Below the pieces are notes generated by a model that ran no database searches, had not been told where the DNA came from, and saw nothing but the letters and a program-made list of their open reading frames with translations. This document shows, piece after piece, positions 1 through 10,765 of a stretch of DNA of 64,000 nt. The position numbers and the translations under genes are program-made. This stretch comes from Diphasiastrum complanatum (Eukaryota; Streptophyta; Lycopodiopsida; Lycopodiales; Lycopodiaceae), in the NCBI GenBank assembly GCA_029204225.1, contig CM055094.1:64194714-64258713 (forward strand), given 5' to 3'. Position 1 is the stretch's first letter; each line of letters starts with the position of its first letter.

Positions 1-39
1 TTTTTCTTTTTTCCGGCAAATTTTTTTTTTTCTTGTGTT

Positions 40-110
40 GGATTCCGACGTATTATTATGTCGGATTCTGACGGATTATGAATTTTTTTTGAATCCGTCG
101 GAACCTTTTG
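40..110. repeat. short inverted repeat with CGTCGGA cores
   Basis: Near the left edge the motif TCCGAC or its complement GTCGGA occurs several times within about 70 bases, and GATTCTGACGGATT can pair with AATCCGTCGGAACC across a T-rich loop. It may be the tip of a repeat extending to the left of the window. No gene is visible in 1-390 apart from the leader of the retroelement whose LTR lies at 406-1381. Confidence 0.35.
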
Positions 111-390
111 TCGAAAATCGCACATTTTGTTGTTGTGCTTTATATATCATCTAATAGAATGTAACATCCACTATCATGAGCAATTTTTGTCTCCACATTC
201 CAGTAAGTGGTTTAAAAAATCAGACTACTTCAAGTGATTTGACCTAAAATAATGCTAGGATCACAAAGATTCAATTTTTATACTTGAAAATGCAAGATTT
301 GAGCTGGAAACACCTCCAAATCCACATAGAATTTATGGTGCCCTCAAATCCACCACTAGATTTAAAAAATACTCCAACTCTAGCCTGTAA

Positions 391-405
391 CCTGCTGTGA
401 TACCA
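391..405 (-). other. retroelement primer-binding site (tRNA-iMet type)
   Basis: Read on the minus strand this is TGGTATCACAGCAGG, directly abutting the CTCACA end of the adjacent LTR. Plant LTR elements primed by initiator tRNA-Met carry TGGTATCAGAGC-like sites here. The body of this element therefore runs leftwards out of the window. Confidence 0.7.
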
Positions 406-1381
406 TGTGAGAAAATCAGATCCAAAACATACTTGATGGATCTTAGATCTTTGGCTAAGTTTGGATGCACATCTAGATTTAGCTACAAAATAGAAATCAT
501 CACTTTACACATGCTAGAACTTGGAAATGCATGAAGATTTGAACGTAAGCACTTAGATATGGTATGGTACTGTCCCTGTTTGTACACAACATACAGTACT
601 TCACATATGTGGATTGAAGATCAGCAAGAAAAATGACATTCTACATACTACAAGTCAAGATATTTTGAGAAATACTCATGAGATGGACATAGAATCAAAA
701 GAGATGAATTCTCCATATAAATAGAGAATACAATGATACTTTCTCCATGCTGGTACTTCTATTTATATCTGCTAAATTGTCATCCAAAACTTGCCCTTAA
801 TGGTAACTTCTTGGTACTTCACCAGAAAACCTAGAAGTTCTAGTCTAGATGCAATGTATCAATATTAGCCAATTAGAATCTGACCTCATCCATTTATCTA
901 CTTGCCAAAAATAGTACAAACATTATTTAGGCCTTTATTGACATAAAATAAATCTATCTCTCAGTTGAGATTTCATGTTGGCCTCAAAATTGCCAAATTA
1001 TCTCAACTAAACTAGTTGACATTTTTCACAAAGATCACCAAGTGTAGATCTTCAAGAACCTATTGCATGTGCCAAAAGGAGTGCTGTGGAGCCAAATTAC
1101 CCAACCGAGTATAAACTGAAAGTCAAACCCCAATCTACTTCACCCGCGAGCCATGATGATTGATACAAGAGAGGAGAGGTTTCTAGCAGCTGAACATTGG
1201 AAACTGGGTGTGTAGGAGGGTGATTTCCTATAGGTGTATATATACTCCTGGAGCATAGCAAGATTCCTTCCAGGACCCTAATTCTCATCCAATTGCTTTT
1301 GATCTCATGAGCATGCATAAAAAGTGGTCAATCACCATGCACTACTCCACAAGTCCTAATTGGAGTGTCTGGGCCCTCACA
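406..1381 (-). mobile_element. 5' LTR of a minus-strand LTR retrotransposon
   Basis: The 976-bp segment starts (plus sense) with TGTGAG and ends with CTCACA, giving a perfect 6-bp terminal inverted repeat of the TG...CA type expected for LTRs. The primer-binding site lies immediately inside it on the minus strand. A palindromic GTATATATAC at about 1242-1251 could be the LTR TATA box, roughly 130 bp into the LTR. No second copy is seen in the window, so the partner LTR lies to the left or is lost. Confidence 0.6.
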
Positions 1382-1386
1382 AGGTT

Positions 1387-2420
1387 ATTAATTACATTTC
1401 TAGCATAGTTCAGAATGACAAGGCACAAGTAATAAACTCATACACTAGAGTGCCAAATATCCACGTCAAGAATTATTCCGAATCCTCTAAACTAGACATG
1501 GACATAACAATATCTTTATAATTATCAACTCACCACTTATTGGAGGAGTACCCCACTTCATGCTAGGAAGTGGACTATAGCGACACCAATCATGGACATA
1601 CCAAACTCACACAATCCCAAAAACTTATGATCTATTTTCTTAGTACTCAACTCCAAGAGAAGTTTTTATTATAATGTACAAAAAGACTAATTTATTGAAG
1701 CAAATGTGAGCAATTGAATGGAATATCAAAACATTTGAAATTGAATGAGAAAACTAGTCCTTCAAATGATCTTGCAACCTTGCAAGAGATACTTGAACAA
1801 AGCATGTAGGCAATAATCATTTGAAAAACTTGTGTGCTATGCTTAGGATGACCAAATAGATTGGAAAGATAATATACAACTTTTATACAATAGTGATCAA
1901 AGTACGAGCCTTATGCTGATTTTCTTAGCATCTTCATAGTCATACTCAAGCTAAATTTTAATAAGGGACTTTCACACCCTTTTTTGTATTAATCTGCTCA
2001 CTACTCTACTTTTCTCATGTACATTAATCTTTTTTTGTGCATATAATTGAAAGTTGAATAACTTTTCAAGTTTTTCTCCATAGAGATCTTTGGAAAAACT
2101 TGTAAAATACAACTTTTGGACATAAGAGATCAAAGATTATGCTATTCTTCAAGCATATAGGATGAAGTTCCACTAGAAAATTCCACCAAAAGTTCCACCA
2201 AAAAACAATTAAGTCAACAATTTTAAAGAAGCTAACCAAATACAAAACCAAGGCAATATAAAAGCTACATAACTTCTACAATGAGTAGAATTTTGCAATG
2301 AGGATGATATAGACTAGTACCTTATATTCTACAATTTCTATTTTTCTCATTATAAAATACTATGACAAAAATCTGTTGATATGTACATGCTCTTATGAGT
2401 AAACATTATCTGCTAAGAAC
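1387..2420. other. intergenic, no recognisable gene
   Basis: AT-rich sequence without a convincing reading frame on either strand. Only short frames occur and none has family resemblance. Confidence 0.5.
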
Positions 2421-2507
2421 ACCTAGTTGTGTATACATGCGCCATACAAATACATATTAGTGGACATCAAAAGGCAAATATACAGATGGGTTTGAAATAA
2501 GTGGTCC

Positions 2508-4070
2508 TTAATAATCATCGCCATAATTACCATCACCATAGTCACCAGCACCAATATCGTCATAACCATCGCCACCACCACCAGCACCATAGTCATAACC
2601 ACCGCCACCTCCATAGTCACCAACGCCAACATCGTAGTCACCACCACCGTAATCCACAACACCATCACCACTAGCATCATAACCACCACCACCAACACCA
2701 CCAATATAGTCATAACCAACATCACTGACGTAGTAGTCAGCAACACCAGAACCACCAGCATCATAACCACCACCACAGTCATAACTAGCGCCACCGTCAC
2801 CACCACCGGCGGCATCATAATCACCGCCACCATAGTCACCATCATAACCACCATTGTCATCACCATAACGGTCACAACCACCATAGTCACCACCATAGTC
2901 TCCACCATAACCATAATAGTCACCACCATAACCACCATTGTCACCACCATAACCACCATTGTCACCACCATATAAACCACCCTGTAGAAGACCTTCATCA
3001 TATCCTTGTTGATCATAGTCGGGTGGTTCTTGGTAAACAGGGTCTGAAGGTGGGTATTGGCTATACGGAGGATATTGATATGGTTGTGGTGATGATGCAT
3101 GATTTGAATTGTATCCAACACTTGCGTCGGAGGTATGGCCTGATTGATCATGAACAGGATACCCAGGTGCTGATGTAGGATTGGAATGGTATGGAGGATA
3201 CGGTGTGATAGGAGCGCCTGAGATCATATGGCTTTCTTGAGGCCGAGGCCGAGGCACCTGTGCACGATAGTTTTGATGGTGAGTTATGATCGGAGCACTG
3301 TGACTTTGGCTTGCTTGAGGGGGATGCCCATGTGGGGGTGCAGGATATGAATAATTGTATGCAGGATTGGTTGTGATCGGACCGCCGGAGCTATGGATCG
3401 CATGAGGGGGAGGCCTACGTGGTGGTGCAGGATATGAACTGTATGCAGGATGGCCACCGGAGCTATGGATCACATGAGGAAGAGGCCTACCTGGTTGTGG
3501 AGGATTTGAATTGTATCTAGCATGGCCTGTGAAAGGAGCGACTCCATGGGGAGGCCCATGTGGCGGTGCCGGATGGACTCTCATAGATGGTGCGCCTGAG
3601 CCCCGGACTCCTTGAGAGAAAGTCGATGAGTACGGTGGTGGAGCCACACTGATATTTCGCGTTAGCGAAACAGATATGCTAATAGTTCCTTGGATTCCAA
3701 CTGAAGGTTGGAGCACTAGACACTCCATTCGCTGATTGTTTTTTATTTTGATCTCTGAAATACGAATTTGGGTGAATCCGACTACGTTTTTTCCCCGAGA
3801 TCCGTGACTGTAGATTTCGAGCATCAACACGCGGCCGACTTCCTCATTCAGAAAGCTTTGCTCCACCGGAATGATCAATACTTCGTTCCAAACAGGTGAG
3901 GCACCGCCTCGTTTGGCAACCTGGGTGAAGACTTTTATCTCTGGGTCAACCCAAGCACCCACGGAGGTGCCCATCTCTTCAGTCAGATCCCGTCTGAAAT
4001 TTTGCGCTGAGATGACGTTCACCTCCATCCTCACCTCTGTCCTGATCTTAACTGTCTGACTGCTTACCAA
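2508..4070 (-). CDS. C2-domain protein with Pro-rich linker and Gly/Asp/Tyr-rich tail (SRC2-like)
   Basis: A single uninterrupted 520-codon frame. Residues about 15-140 look like one C2 domain: a first strand MEVNVISAQNF, a WVDPEIKVFT strand, and the typical SPVWNEVLIIPV strand followed by LMLEIYS and VVGFTQI. Residues about 145-370 are rich in Pro, His, Ser and Tyr with repeated YPAPP-like blocks. Residues about 370-520 are almost only Gly, Asp and Tyr (GGYGGD repeats). This order, an N-terminal C2 then low-complexity Pro/Gly/Tyr, is that of plant SRC2/BAP-like proteins, which bind membranes, often in stress responses. Several acidic Ca-binding residues of canonical C2 loops are not obvious, so Ca dependence is uncertain. 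Met15 is an equally good start, since the C2 strand begins there. No intron interrupts the frame. The upstream 4071-4440 region is CAA-rich and may be 5' leader or promoter. Confidence 0.8.
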   Translation of the reverse strand: MVSSQTVKIRTEVRMEVNVISAQNFRRDLTEEMGTSVGAWVDPEIKVFTQVAKRGGASPVWNEVLIIPVEQSFLNEEVGRVLMLEIYSHGSRGKNVVGFTQIRISEIKIKNNQRMECLVLQPSVGIQGTISISVSLTRNISVAPPPYSSTFSQGVRGSGAPSMRVHPAPPHGPPHGVAPFTGHARYNSNPPQPGRPLPHVIHSSGGHPAYSSYPAPPRRPPPHAIHSSGGPITTNPAYNYSYPAPPHGHPPQASQSHSAPIITHHQNYRAQVPRPRPQESHMISGAPITPYPPYHSNPTSAPGYPVHDQSGHTSDASVGYNSNHASSPQPYQYPPYSQYPPSDPVYQEPPDYDQQGYDEGLLQGGLYGGDNGGYGGDNGGYGGDYYGYGGDYGGDYGGCDRYGDDNGGYDGDYGGGDYDAAGGGDGGASYDCGGGYDAGGSGVADYYVSDVGYDYIGGVGGGGYDASGDGVVDYGGGDYDVGVGDYGGGGGYDYGAGGGGDGYDDIGAGDYGDGNYGDDY

Positions 4071-4590
4071 ACCAGTAGCAGCAACAACAGATTGCCAAAA
4101 TTTTCTGAATCACAAACAAATTGATTTAACAAAACACAATGGTGACGTCTATAATGATCTGCCTCAAACCCCAAAACAACAACAGCAACAGTAGCATCAG
4201 CAGCATCAACAATTCAGCAACAACAGATTATGAGACTTCTTCATCCAGAAACAAATCGAAGGCTCCCTCGATATGAGCCGCTACACTGAAGAGGAAGGTA
4301 TTTGACTTGTCTTTGTGTGTCCTCAGCCGTAGCAGCGTGGGAGCAATACGGTAAAAATTGAAATACATCAAGGGGACAGGTCTTTGTGTATAGGGAAAGG
4401 CTAAAATGATTTACAGCCCTGAAGGAATCTGCTTGAGGGGGCACAAAGCCATGCTCCAGGCTTACCTGCTTAAAAGTCTAAGATTTTTTTTTTTGTAAAG
4501 CCACATTGCCCTTTACAAGCGGCTGTCATTATCCCACATAGCCCAATTTGAAGGCAAATAAATTAATGTGAAAGCCATAGGTGACTTCAA
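4071..4590. promoter_or_regulatory. upstream region of the C2 gene
   Basis: This stretch holds CAACAA and CAGCAA runs (4080-4230) likely to be 5' untranslated sequence of the minus-strand C2 gene. A clear TATA box was not identified, so the promoter assignment rests on position only. Confidence 0.3.
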
Positions 4591-4604
4591 TAATTGAACA
4601 AAAA

Positions 4605-4690
4605 GTCCGTCCTAGTTGGGTGCATGGGTAGAGTAGTTGATTGCCATTGGAAAGGTGCATGCTCCAATTTTGACCATTATGTAGTGACAT
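4605..4690 (+). repeat. possible tRNA-derived SINE head
   Basis: The segment has TGGGTGCATGGGTAGAG, resembling a pol III A box with its D-arm. About 30 bases later comes GGTGCATGCTCC, in the place of a B box. A second weaker tRNA-like stretch, GTGGCATAATGGTTATCA followed by GAACTTTGACTC, lies at about 4880-4945. No target duplications were established. Confidence 0.3.
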
Positions 4691-5290
4691 CTAAGGAGCT
4701 TAGCTCCGTAAATGGCATTGCGAAATTGTATATATTGTATATAACTACCACTAGCTGCTTAACATGTATGCAATAAAAAAAAAATTGAACAAAAACATTG
4801 CAACAAGTTTTTTGAATAATAAAAAGTCTAATTGTCTAAGATCACAAGCCAAGGTAATTAGCTATTTCTATATCGTACTTGTCTTGAAGCTGTGGCATAA
4901 TGGTTATCATTTTCTTTTTTTTACCTCTAGAACTTTGACTCAAAATGTGTGTGTGAGTAGAGAGATATGACAACCATAAGAAAAAACATTTATGAAGTGA
5001 TTTTGTGAATACAAATAGGTGATCTTTAATTTATTATTATTGTTAATGATGATGTTAGTGTGCCATGTAAGTTGAGAGCCTAGGGATGCATGCAGTCAAA
5101 AGAGAGTAAAAAATACTTGGCATTCGTAGTAAAGTCATTTTTTGCTTTTTCATGAAGAACAAGGAGATTCCTCACTAAACATAATTTTCTACAACTCCTT
5201 TTTTTTTTTCCAAATTTTTACATGAGCCTTCCGAATGCATAAGGTGCACAACGTAAAAAAAGTTTTCACTCCGCGAAAGGTCACCTCCTC

Positions 5291-5367
5291 GGCCATTCCG
5301 CCGTGGGAAGGGCCTTATGCCTCGGGCTACAGCCCTCCGCCAAAGGCCCTTCCCTAGCAGAATGGCC
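5291..5367. repeat. GC-rich imperfect hairpin
   Basis: Arms 5291-5316 and 5343-5367 are reverse complements with about three mismatches (GGGAAGGGCCTT pairs with AAGGCCCTTCCC, and GGCCATTC with GAATGGCC) around a 26-base loop. The patch is strongly GC-rich inside an AT-rich stretch. The surrounding 4950-6080 shows no gene. Confidence 0.6.
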
Positions 5368-6088
5368 TCGGAAAGGCATCTACCCTGATACGGTCAAAGA
5401 ACGGTTTTGCCTATCGCCAGATTCCTTATATGAATGGGAAGACTAGACTATGATTTTTAGATTCTAATCATGTTGTGAAGTAGTAAAGCTTGTTTTGTAC
5501 ATGGATAACAATTGACATTCATCGTTGACACATGTCTTCTTCACATACTAACTCGCGTGGTTTTTGTGTTGTGGGATGGTGGTAGGTACCAGTTGGATGT
5601 CTTAAAATGAGTTTTGCTTTATGGTGCTTTTTTTAAGTACTATATTTTATTTTTTAGCTATATCTTATCTTGTTAGCTTATGAATAAACTTTTCAAAGGG
5701 TTTGGTCTTTTGCTTAAGCAAGAGGAACTATGTGAATGCTTTTATCTATCTCTCTCGCATTAGTACTTTGAAATTGTTTTTATAATTCAACATGAAAAAC
5801 AATAATTTGGGACTAATATACAATAAAACAATAACAATAACATGTCTCTTTGTCAAAAGTAATAAGAGTTTTTTCATAATTAGCAAAGATTGTGCAACTA
5901 GCTAGTGTAGTTCCAAGGGCAAGCAACCTATTAATGCCACTATGCCTCTTCACACAAACAAATAGGTATTCGGGACATTTGCATTATGTGAACACTTATG
6001 GATTATATTTTAGTTCGGAAAAGTTTGGGTGCAATGGAGTATAATGCCCTAGAGCAAGCTCAGGCAATTCACCTGATCATGAGAACCC

Positions 6089-6990
6089 TTACATCCAGTT
6101 TTGTCGCAAGCACCATTTGAGAAATGGGGACTGGATTATGTTGGTCCTATTCATCCTATGACACGAGGATCTCAAGCCAGATATATCATCGTCACAATTG
6201 ACTATATGACCAAGTGGGTTAAAGCCAAAGCGGTTAAAGTTGTTGATGTGACAGCTAAGTTTCTCTATGAAAATATCATTATCAGATTTGGATGTCCGAT
6301 CAAGATTGTCAATGACCGTGGTACACACTTTGTTAATCAAACGATAAAGTGTCTGTTGGAAGATTTCTTTGTTATACACCGATTTAGTACTCCATATTAT
6401 TCCAAGGGTAATGGCCAAGCTGAATCTTCCAATAAGATTCTCTGTACTATTATGACAAAAATCGTTGAAGCAAGTCGGTCTGATTGGAAACATAAATTGC
6501 ATGCAACATTATGGGCATTCTAAACCACTTATAAAGGGAGCATGAGTCAAACACACTTCCAATTAGATTATGGTCAAGATGTTGTCATGCCGATTGAATT
6601 TTTAGTACCATCACTACGCATAGCAGCAATAGAGCGATTGGATGATGACAAATCCTTACAACTGCACCATGAAGCTTTGCACAAATTATGTGAAACCCAA
6701 TTGATGGCAGTTCATGCGTTAGCAACAGAGAAAGTTTGCCGCAAGGCCTGGCACGATCATCAATTACACAGAAAAGATCTGAAAGAAGGAGATCTAGCGC
6801 TGATGTTTAAAACCAAGTTGATCAAAGGAAAATTGAAGTTTACCGGTGAAGGATTGTATAGAGTCAAGAAATCCCAAACTATGAAACAATTATTCTTAAA
6901 CATCTGGATGGAAAACATTTTGATACTCCAGTAAACAACAACCGACTACGTAAGTTTTGGCAGCTTGCATCGCCAATTCAGTTAGCATGA
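6089..6990 (+). pseudogene. Ty3/Gypsy polyprotein 3' end: integrase core and C-terminus, broken
   Basis: The frame opens with LHPVLSQAPFEKWGLDYVGPI, the typical start of a Gypsy integrase core. The catalytic Asp is in WGLDYVGP, the second Asp in NDRGTHF, and the Glu in NGQAESSNK, so the D,D,E triad is visible. Lesions: an in-frame TAA at 6521-6523 replaces the residue before TTYKGS in the WA-x-TTYK motif, and a one-base frameshift lies near 6880. After the shift the frame reads LKHLDGKHFDTPVNNNRLRKFW and stops at 6988-6990, a normal Gypsy C-terminus. The upstream RT and RNase H domains are absent, so this is a 5'-truncated element. It could be the missing downstream half of the same family as the gag-protease at 20107-23336, but that is untested. 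Confidence 0.85.
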
Positions 6991-7585
6991 TTGCGAATGA
7001 TGCTTTATTTTATTTGTTTCTCAATTTCTTGTTTTACTACTTAATTGATATTTTCTTTTGGAAAAGACGGTGTTAAAAAAAAAAACAAAAAAAGAAAAAA
7101 GAAAAAAAATATGAAAATACCGATGAGCAAAAGTCAGAAATGTCATCAAATTAGAAACAATTGAAGGAAAGTATTTTCAAGAATCAGATCTTATGTGAAA
7201 AATGACTTGGAAAATTACTTTTTTGGTCATTTCTTGCATAAACTATTTTAGAATTGTTCGCCAAGTTTTCAGAAGCAAGATCCACCTCAGATATACCTAT
7301 ACGGAGTTGGGCGAACATTCTTTTAACCAGTTGGTACCTGTTTTTACCTTAGGCAAATGTTCAGCATCATGCCATTTCGAGAACCTTCGCCGAGCATCTT
7401 CTTGTACTCAAAAACCTTCGCTAACATGCCAGATGGACTTAAATGCCAAATTTAGGTCGGCTATAGATTTAGATCATAAAAATTGCAATTATGACGGTAC
7501 CTAGGCAAAAGATGACCTTGCGCGAAGGATAAACGTTCGCCAGACTTGGAAAACCTTCGCCGGATAGATTTAGTGCTTCGAAAAC
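6991..7585 (+). mobile_element. LTR-like region with repeated CCTTCGCC motifs (Gypsy)
   Basis: This directly follows the Gypsy integrase C-terminus, where a polypurine tract and 3' LTR are expected. A long A/G-rich run (7074-7110) is a plausible polypurine tract. From 7250 the sequence carries CCTTCGCC, GTTCGCC and GGCGAAC-type words at least seven times. The same word family recurs at 19205-19860 in front of the Gypsy gag, which suggests diverged LTRs of related elements. Exact LTR ends could not be fixed. Confidence 0.45.
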
Positions 7586-7589
7586 CATC

Positions 7590-7935
7590 TCTGAGATTTT
7601 CATAACCTATTTTTATACTCACACTAAGTAGGTTCTTAGTAATAGATGGAATGAACAAAACATCCTTCGAATGAACATTCCTATTTGTAGAGAGAGAAAT
7701 ATGAATTGTGCCAATCTCTTTGATTGCACACTCACCATCATTGGCCATGTAGATCATTGTCTTGTCATGTGTTGCTCCATCGTGGCCTTTAACTTTTGTG
7801 CCAATTTTTGATATGCCACCACAGTGAATCTAAGTTCCCTCGGGAATAGCTGAAAGTGCAAAATCTTCGAAATTGACTTGGACCAGTTGATCATTAATAG
7901 TGGAACGTGTTGCTGTTGCGGCTGCCAAGGCATCA
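7590..7935 (-). pseudogene. Ty1/Copia gag-protease fragment
   Basis: Read on the minus strand the frame runs DDALAAATATRS, then VNFEDFALSA, an in-frame stop, then KTMIYMANDGECAIKEIGTI and VLFIPSITKNLLSVS. This is the stretch between the Copia zinc knuckle and the pre-integrase region. The protease Asp-Ser/Thr-Gly is not recognisable, because the residues between ALSA and MANDG are atypical. The fragment ends at about 7590 against the Gypsy LTR-like DNA, so one inserted into or deleted the other. Confidence 0.75.
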
Positions 7936-8029
7936 TCGCGCTCAGTAGTAAGATTTGTTGTGGTTTGTTGCAGAGCAGAGATGTCTTGGTCTTTCAGCTA
8001 GATATGGTTTTTGTGAAAAATGCAAAAAT

Positions 8030-8831
8030 AAGCTTGGTAGAGGCCAAAAATCATGTATATAGGATGATTACACATGTGTGGAGCCTATTCCCACGTGTGA
8101 GAATAGTGTACTTGTCATGTACCATAATCATATAGGTTGTACATATGATTTAATTCAAGTTCTAGTGGCTAAAAAGGCCAAAAACTAGTTTTCTAGATAT
8201 ATGACACATGGCATCAATCTATTGATTGCATGAGCCAAATATTTTAATGAGGTGTCACATCCCATGTGTAGAGGACAGCTCACACGTGTGAAATAAGCTG
8301 AAGTAGGTGAATTTGGACTTCTAGAAGATTTCCAAGTAGATCTCCATATAGAAGGAAAATGGACCAAAAGTGCTCAAAATAGAAGGTTTTGTCCAAGTGT
8401 CAATTTTGCATGATGAATCATCATATGACAAAGCACCTTCACACATGTGGGATCAGTACCACAAGCTCCCACTTATTGTATATATAGAGCCACATTTGGC
8501 CATAATCAGTGTGAGACACCAATCTTGGTTTTGGAAGCAATTTTGAGTGATTCTCTCCATTTGTCTACATTTGTTTTGATTGTTTTGAGGTTCTATCAAT
8601 GTGTACTTGATTTTCAGGTTGGAGTCCGTACTCAGACAGTGTTTCACACGTGCAACCATAAAGTACACTTACCTCCAATTAATGATTGTTCTTGTTAGGA
8701 TTTTGTGTCTAGAATTGATCTAGATTGATCTTAATCTGAAGTAGATTGATAGATCAAGTAATCTGACAACCAATCCCTCTTGAGGATCAGATTAGGATCC
8801 ACTCTTGGTCCTTTTTGTACTTTTTGCACAG
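8030..8831 (+). mobile_element. probable solo LTR with G-box palindromes
   Basis: The segment has TATATATAG at about 8477-8486 preceded by several CACGTG or CACATGTG palindromes (8070-8079, 8092-8097, 8280-8291, 8439-8451). It ends TTAGGATCCACTCTTGG...TTTTTGCA, similar to the end of the Copia LTR at 10085-10752 (TTAGGATCC...TTTTTACA). No primer-binding site follows, as expected for a solo or truncated LTR. The left end is approximate. Confidence 0.45.
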
Positions 8832-8839
8832 TTTTGGAG

Positions 8840-9647
8840 GTGGCTGATCAATTGCTGCTGTTGCTAGATGTGTGCATTGAGATCTTGGATTTTTTGTTGC
8901 TGTTGAGCGAAATCAGCCACCAACTTGACTTTTCCTGCTAAAGTTGTGAAATTGCTCTCCATCGTCGACCTGCCTTACTGCGTAATGTCCTGACAAGGTG
9001 CCAAAGATGTTGTATTGCAGCTCATTCACCAACCATACCAACTTTCGGGCCGCTAGTGGTAATTGCTCCTGAAGTCTAGTGTCATAGGGGTATATGGAAG
9101 GAGACCTAGATTTGGTGGAAAAGAAGTATTTTGAGCTAATGAGGGTGGAGGGGATTAAGGTTTTGGAGGAGATGAATGTGGAGGTGATTGGTGTTTGGGA
9201 GGAGAATTAGCGTTTGAAGGAGAAGAATAGACAAGAGTAGTAATCACAGTGGTTGATTGGGTTTGGGCTAGTAAATGTAGTGCAAAGTTATCTACGTTGA
9301 CCGAGGAGTCAAGTAGAGTGGAGGTATGTATAGAAAATGGCTTTTTCATAATGATAGAATCAAAGCCCATGTTAAGTGTGAGAGGTGTGGATATGGTAGT
9401 AGCTGGTAGAGTAATAGTGGAATGATAGAGGTGTTAGTAATGTTAAGAGGAAGCGATACCTGAATAGCTGAAATTACTGTAGTTGGCAGGACCACTCCAA
9501 TTGAACTTGATCCGGAAGCACCAGATAGCTTGCTGCCACTGCTACTACTTGATGTCTTGCATGGGCCTATTGGAATAGGGCCTCTTGTTGTGCCAAAACT
9601 TCCTTTGGGACCTGTGAGGGTTTAAGGCTCCTTCGGGATTCATCATA
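8840..9647 (-). pseudogene. degenerate continuation of an unidentified LTR-element frame
   Basis: Minus-strand reading gives scattered coding-like pieces: a Ser/Pro-rich block (9155-9370, ending PPKHQSPPHSSPPKP) and, around 8940-9080, a stretch beginning LPLAARKLVWLVNELQYN. Stops and shifts interrupt it. It lies downstream of the Lys/Glu-rich frame at 9648-10001 and probably belonged to the same protein. No family was recognised. Confidence 0.35.
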
Positions 9648-10001
9648 TTATGCCCATATGTCACTTGATAAGCTATCAAGGGAGATGTCCTCTTCTGTGC
9701 TTTGAGCTTTTCCCTTTTCCTTCTGTTTCTTCGTGGGGGGTGCAGATGTGGCAGGGTCTTCAGATGCTTGTAGACTGGTCCGCTTTTTTGTGCTAGGATA
9801 TTGTTCTTCTAGCTCTTTAAGGGGGGTGGCCATGCGTTGTCCCATGTGTTTTTGGACCATCATCTGTAAGAGATACCCACACTTGGTCGTGGGTTTTTTG
9901 GATTTCAAGGCCACACAAAATTTCTCATGAATTTTGTCAGCCCACTTGAAAGTTTGAGTGGGGTTGTCCAGCATTATTGTTAGGGTGTCACAATATATCA
10001 A
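9648..10001 (-). CDS. unidentified Lys/Glu-rich ORF fragment, retroelement-associated
   Basis: A 117-codon open frame. The N-terminal half (TFKWADKIHEKF, KCGYLLQMMVQKHMG) looks globular. The C-terminal half is charged and Ser/Thr-rich (KKRTSLQASEDPATSAPPTKKQ, then KEKGKAQSTEED). The spacing and order of the charged half resemble a second, plus-strand frame at 14494-14733 (SLESTDDEDTIS, then QKKNKEKG and EEATEED), which sits in an LTR element. Both may be relics of one uncharacterised accessory protein of a plant LTR family. I do not recognise a named domain. It is flanked on the right by a Copia LTR. Confidence 0.35.
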   Translation of the reverse strand: MIYCDTLTIMLDNPTQTFKWADKIHEKFCVALKSKKPTTKCGYLLQMMVQKHMGQRMATPLKELEEQYPSTKKRTSLQASEDPATSAPPTKKQKEKGKAQSTEEDISLDSLSSDIWA

Positions 10002-10084
10002 GACATAATTGCAAATTTATGTAGTATTTAGATTGTTCCCCAAGGAGATAGCACTTAAAAGTTGTTAATGTTAAAAATTCACAA

Positions 10085-10752
10085 TTCTAGCTTGACTAGT
10101 TTTGGTCATATGACTTGTAAATAGTTAGATGGTCATGATGTGGCTTGTCACACATGCCAAATAGCATAGGATTCCATTCACAAGGATGTTCTCAAGTAGA
10201 CCTAAGTGTTAGAACCTTTGGAATGAGTCCAAATTATGCTTAGATACAAGAGAGAGAAAAAATAGGAGCTATTTTTGGTAGTTTTTGCATTGTTGAGGGA
10301 TCTCCAAGATTCCAACCCTAACTTGGTAGGAATGAAAGATCCACCAAAATTAGCATTAGGGATAGGTTTAGGGCTACTCATACCTGCCCAAAACCGTGAT
10401 GGATCATGTATATATAGGTGATGATATCTCACCAAAATCAATCAAGCAATTTCATGATTTTTCTCTCATAATGGTGCAATTGCTCTCTATGTTCATAATT
10501 GTTTGAGTTCTTGTGATTACTAATGATTATAGGATTGAATGTAGGTCTGGTGTACAGTACTTAGACTGTGGGAGGCCATACTTTCACACGTGTGAAGGCT
10601 TCTTCAAGGATTTGGGCCATTTAGTGAGGTTCAAGCATAGATTTTTGATGGATTTTGATGGTTCAACTTGTGCTAATCTTATGAGATCATAATCTATTGT
10701 TTTCCTCATCATTTCAAGTGTTTTAGGATCCTTATTTGTTGTAATTTTTACA
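10085..10752 (+). mobile_element. 5' LTR of a plus-strand Ty1/Copia element
   Basis: The segment ends TTTTTACA at 10752, immediately before a TGGTATCAGAGCC primer-binding site. A TATA box (TATATATAG, about 10410) lies in its middle and a perfect TTCACACGTGTGAA palindrome at 10583-10596. Over about 540 bp it is the reverse complement, with scattered differences, of 15779-16315, the LTR of the minus-strand Copia. The two therefore belong to one family in opposite orientation. Confidence 0.75.
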
Positions 10753-10765
10753 TGGTATCAGAGCC
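10753..10765 (+). other. primer-binding site, TGGTATCAGAGCC
   Basis: Exact match to the classic plant Copia site complementary to the 3' end of initiator tRNA-Met, abutting the LTR end at 10752. It fixes the orientation of the element as plus. Confidence 0.8.

Noticed and set aside
2423-3151. Long Met/Val-rich open frame on the minus strand
   Set aside because: It overlaps the Gly/Asp/Tyr tail of the C2 gene in another frame, and its composition (repeated MVVTMVV) simply mirrors the GGT/GAT repeats.
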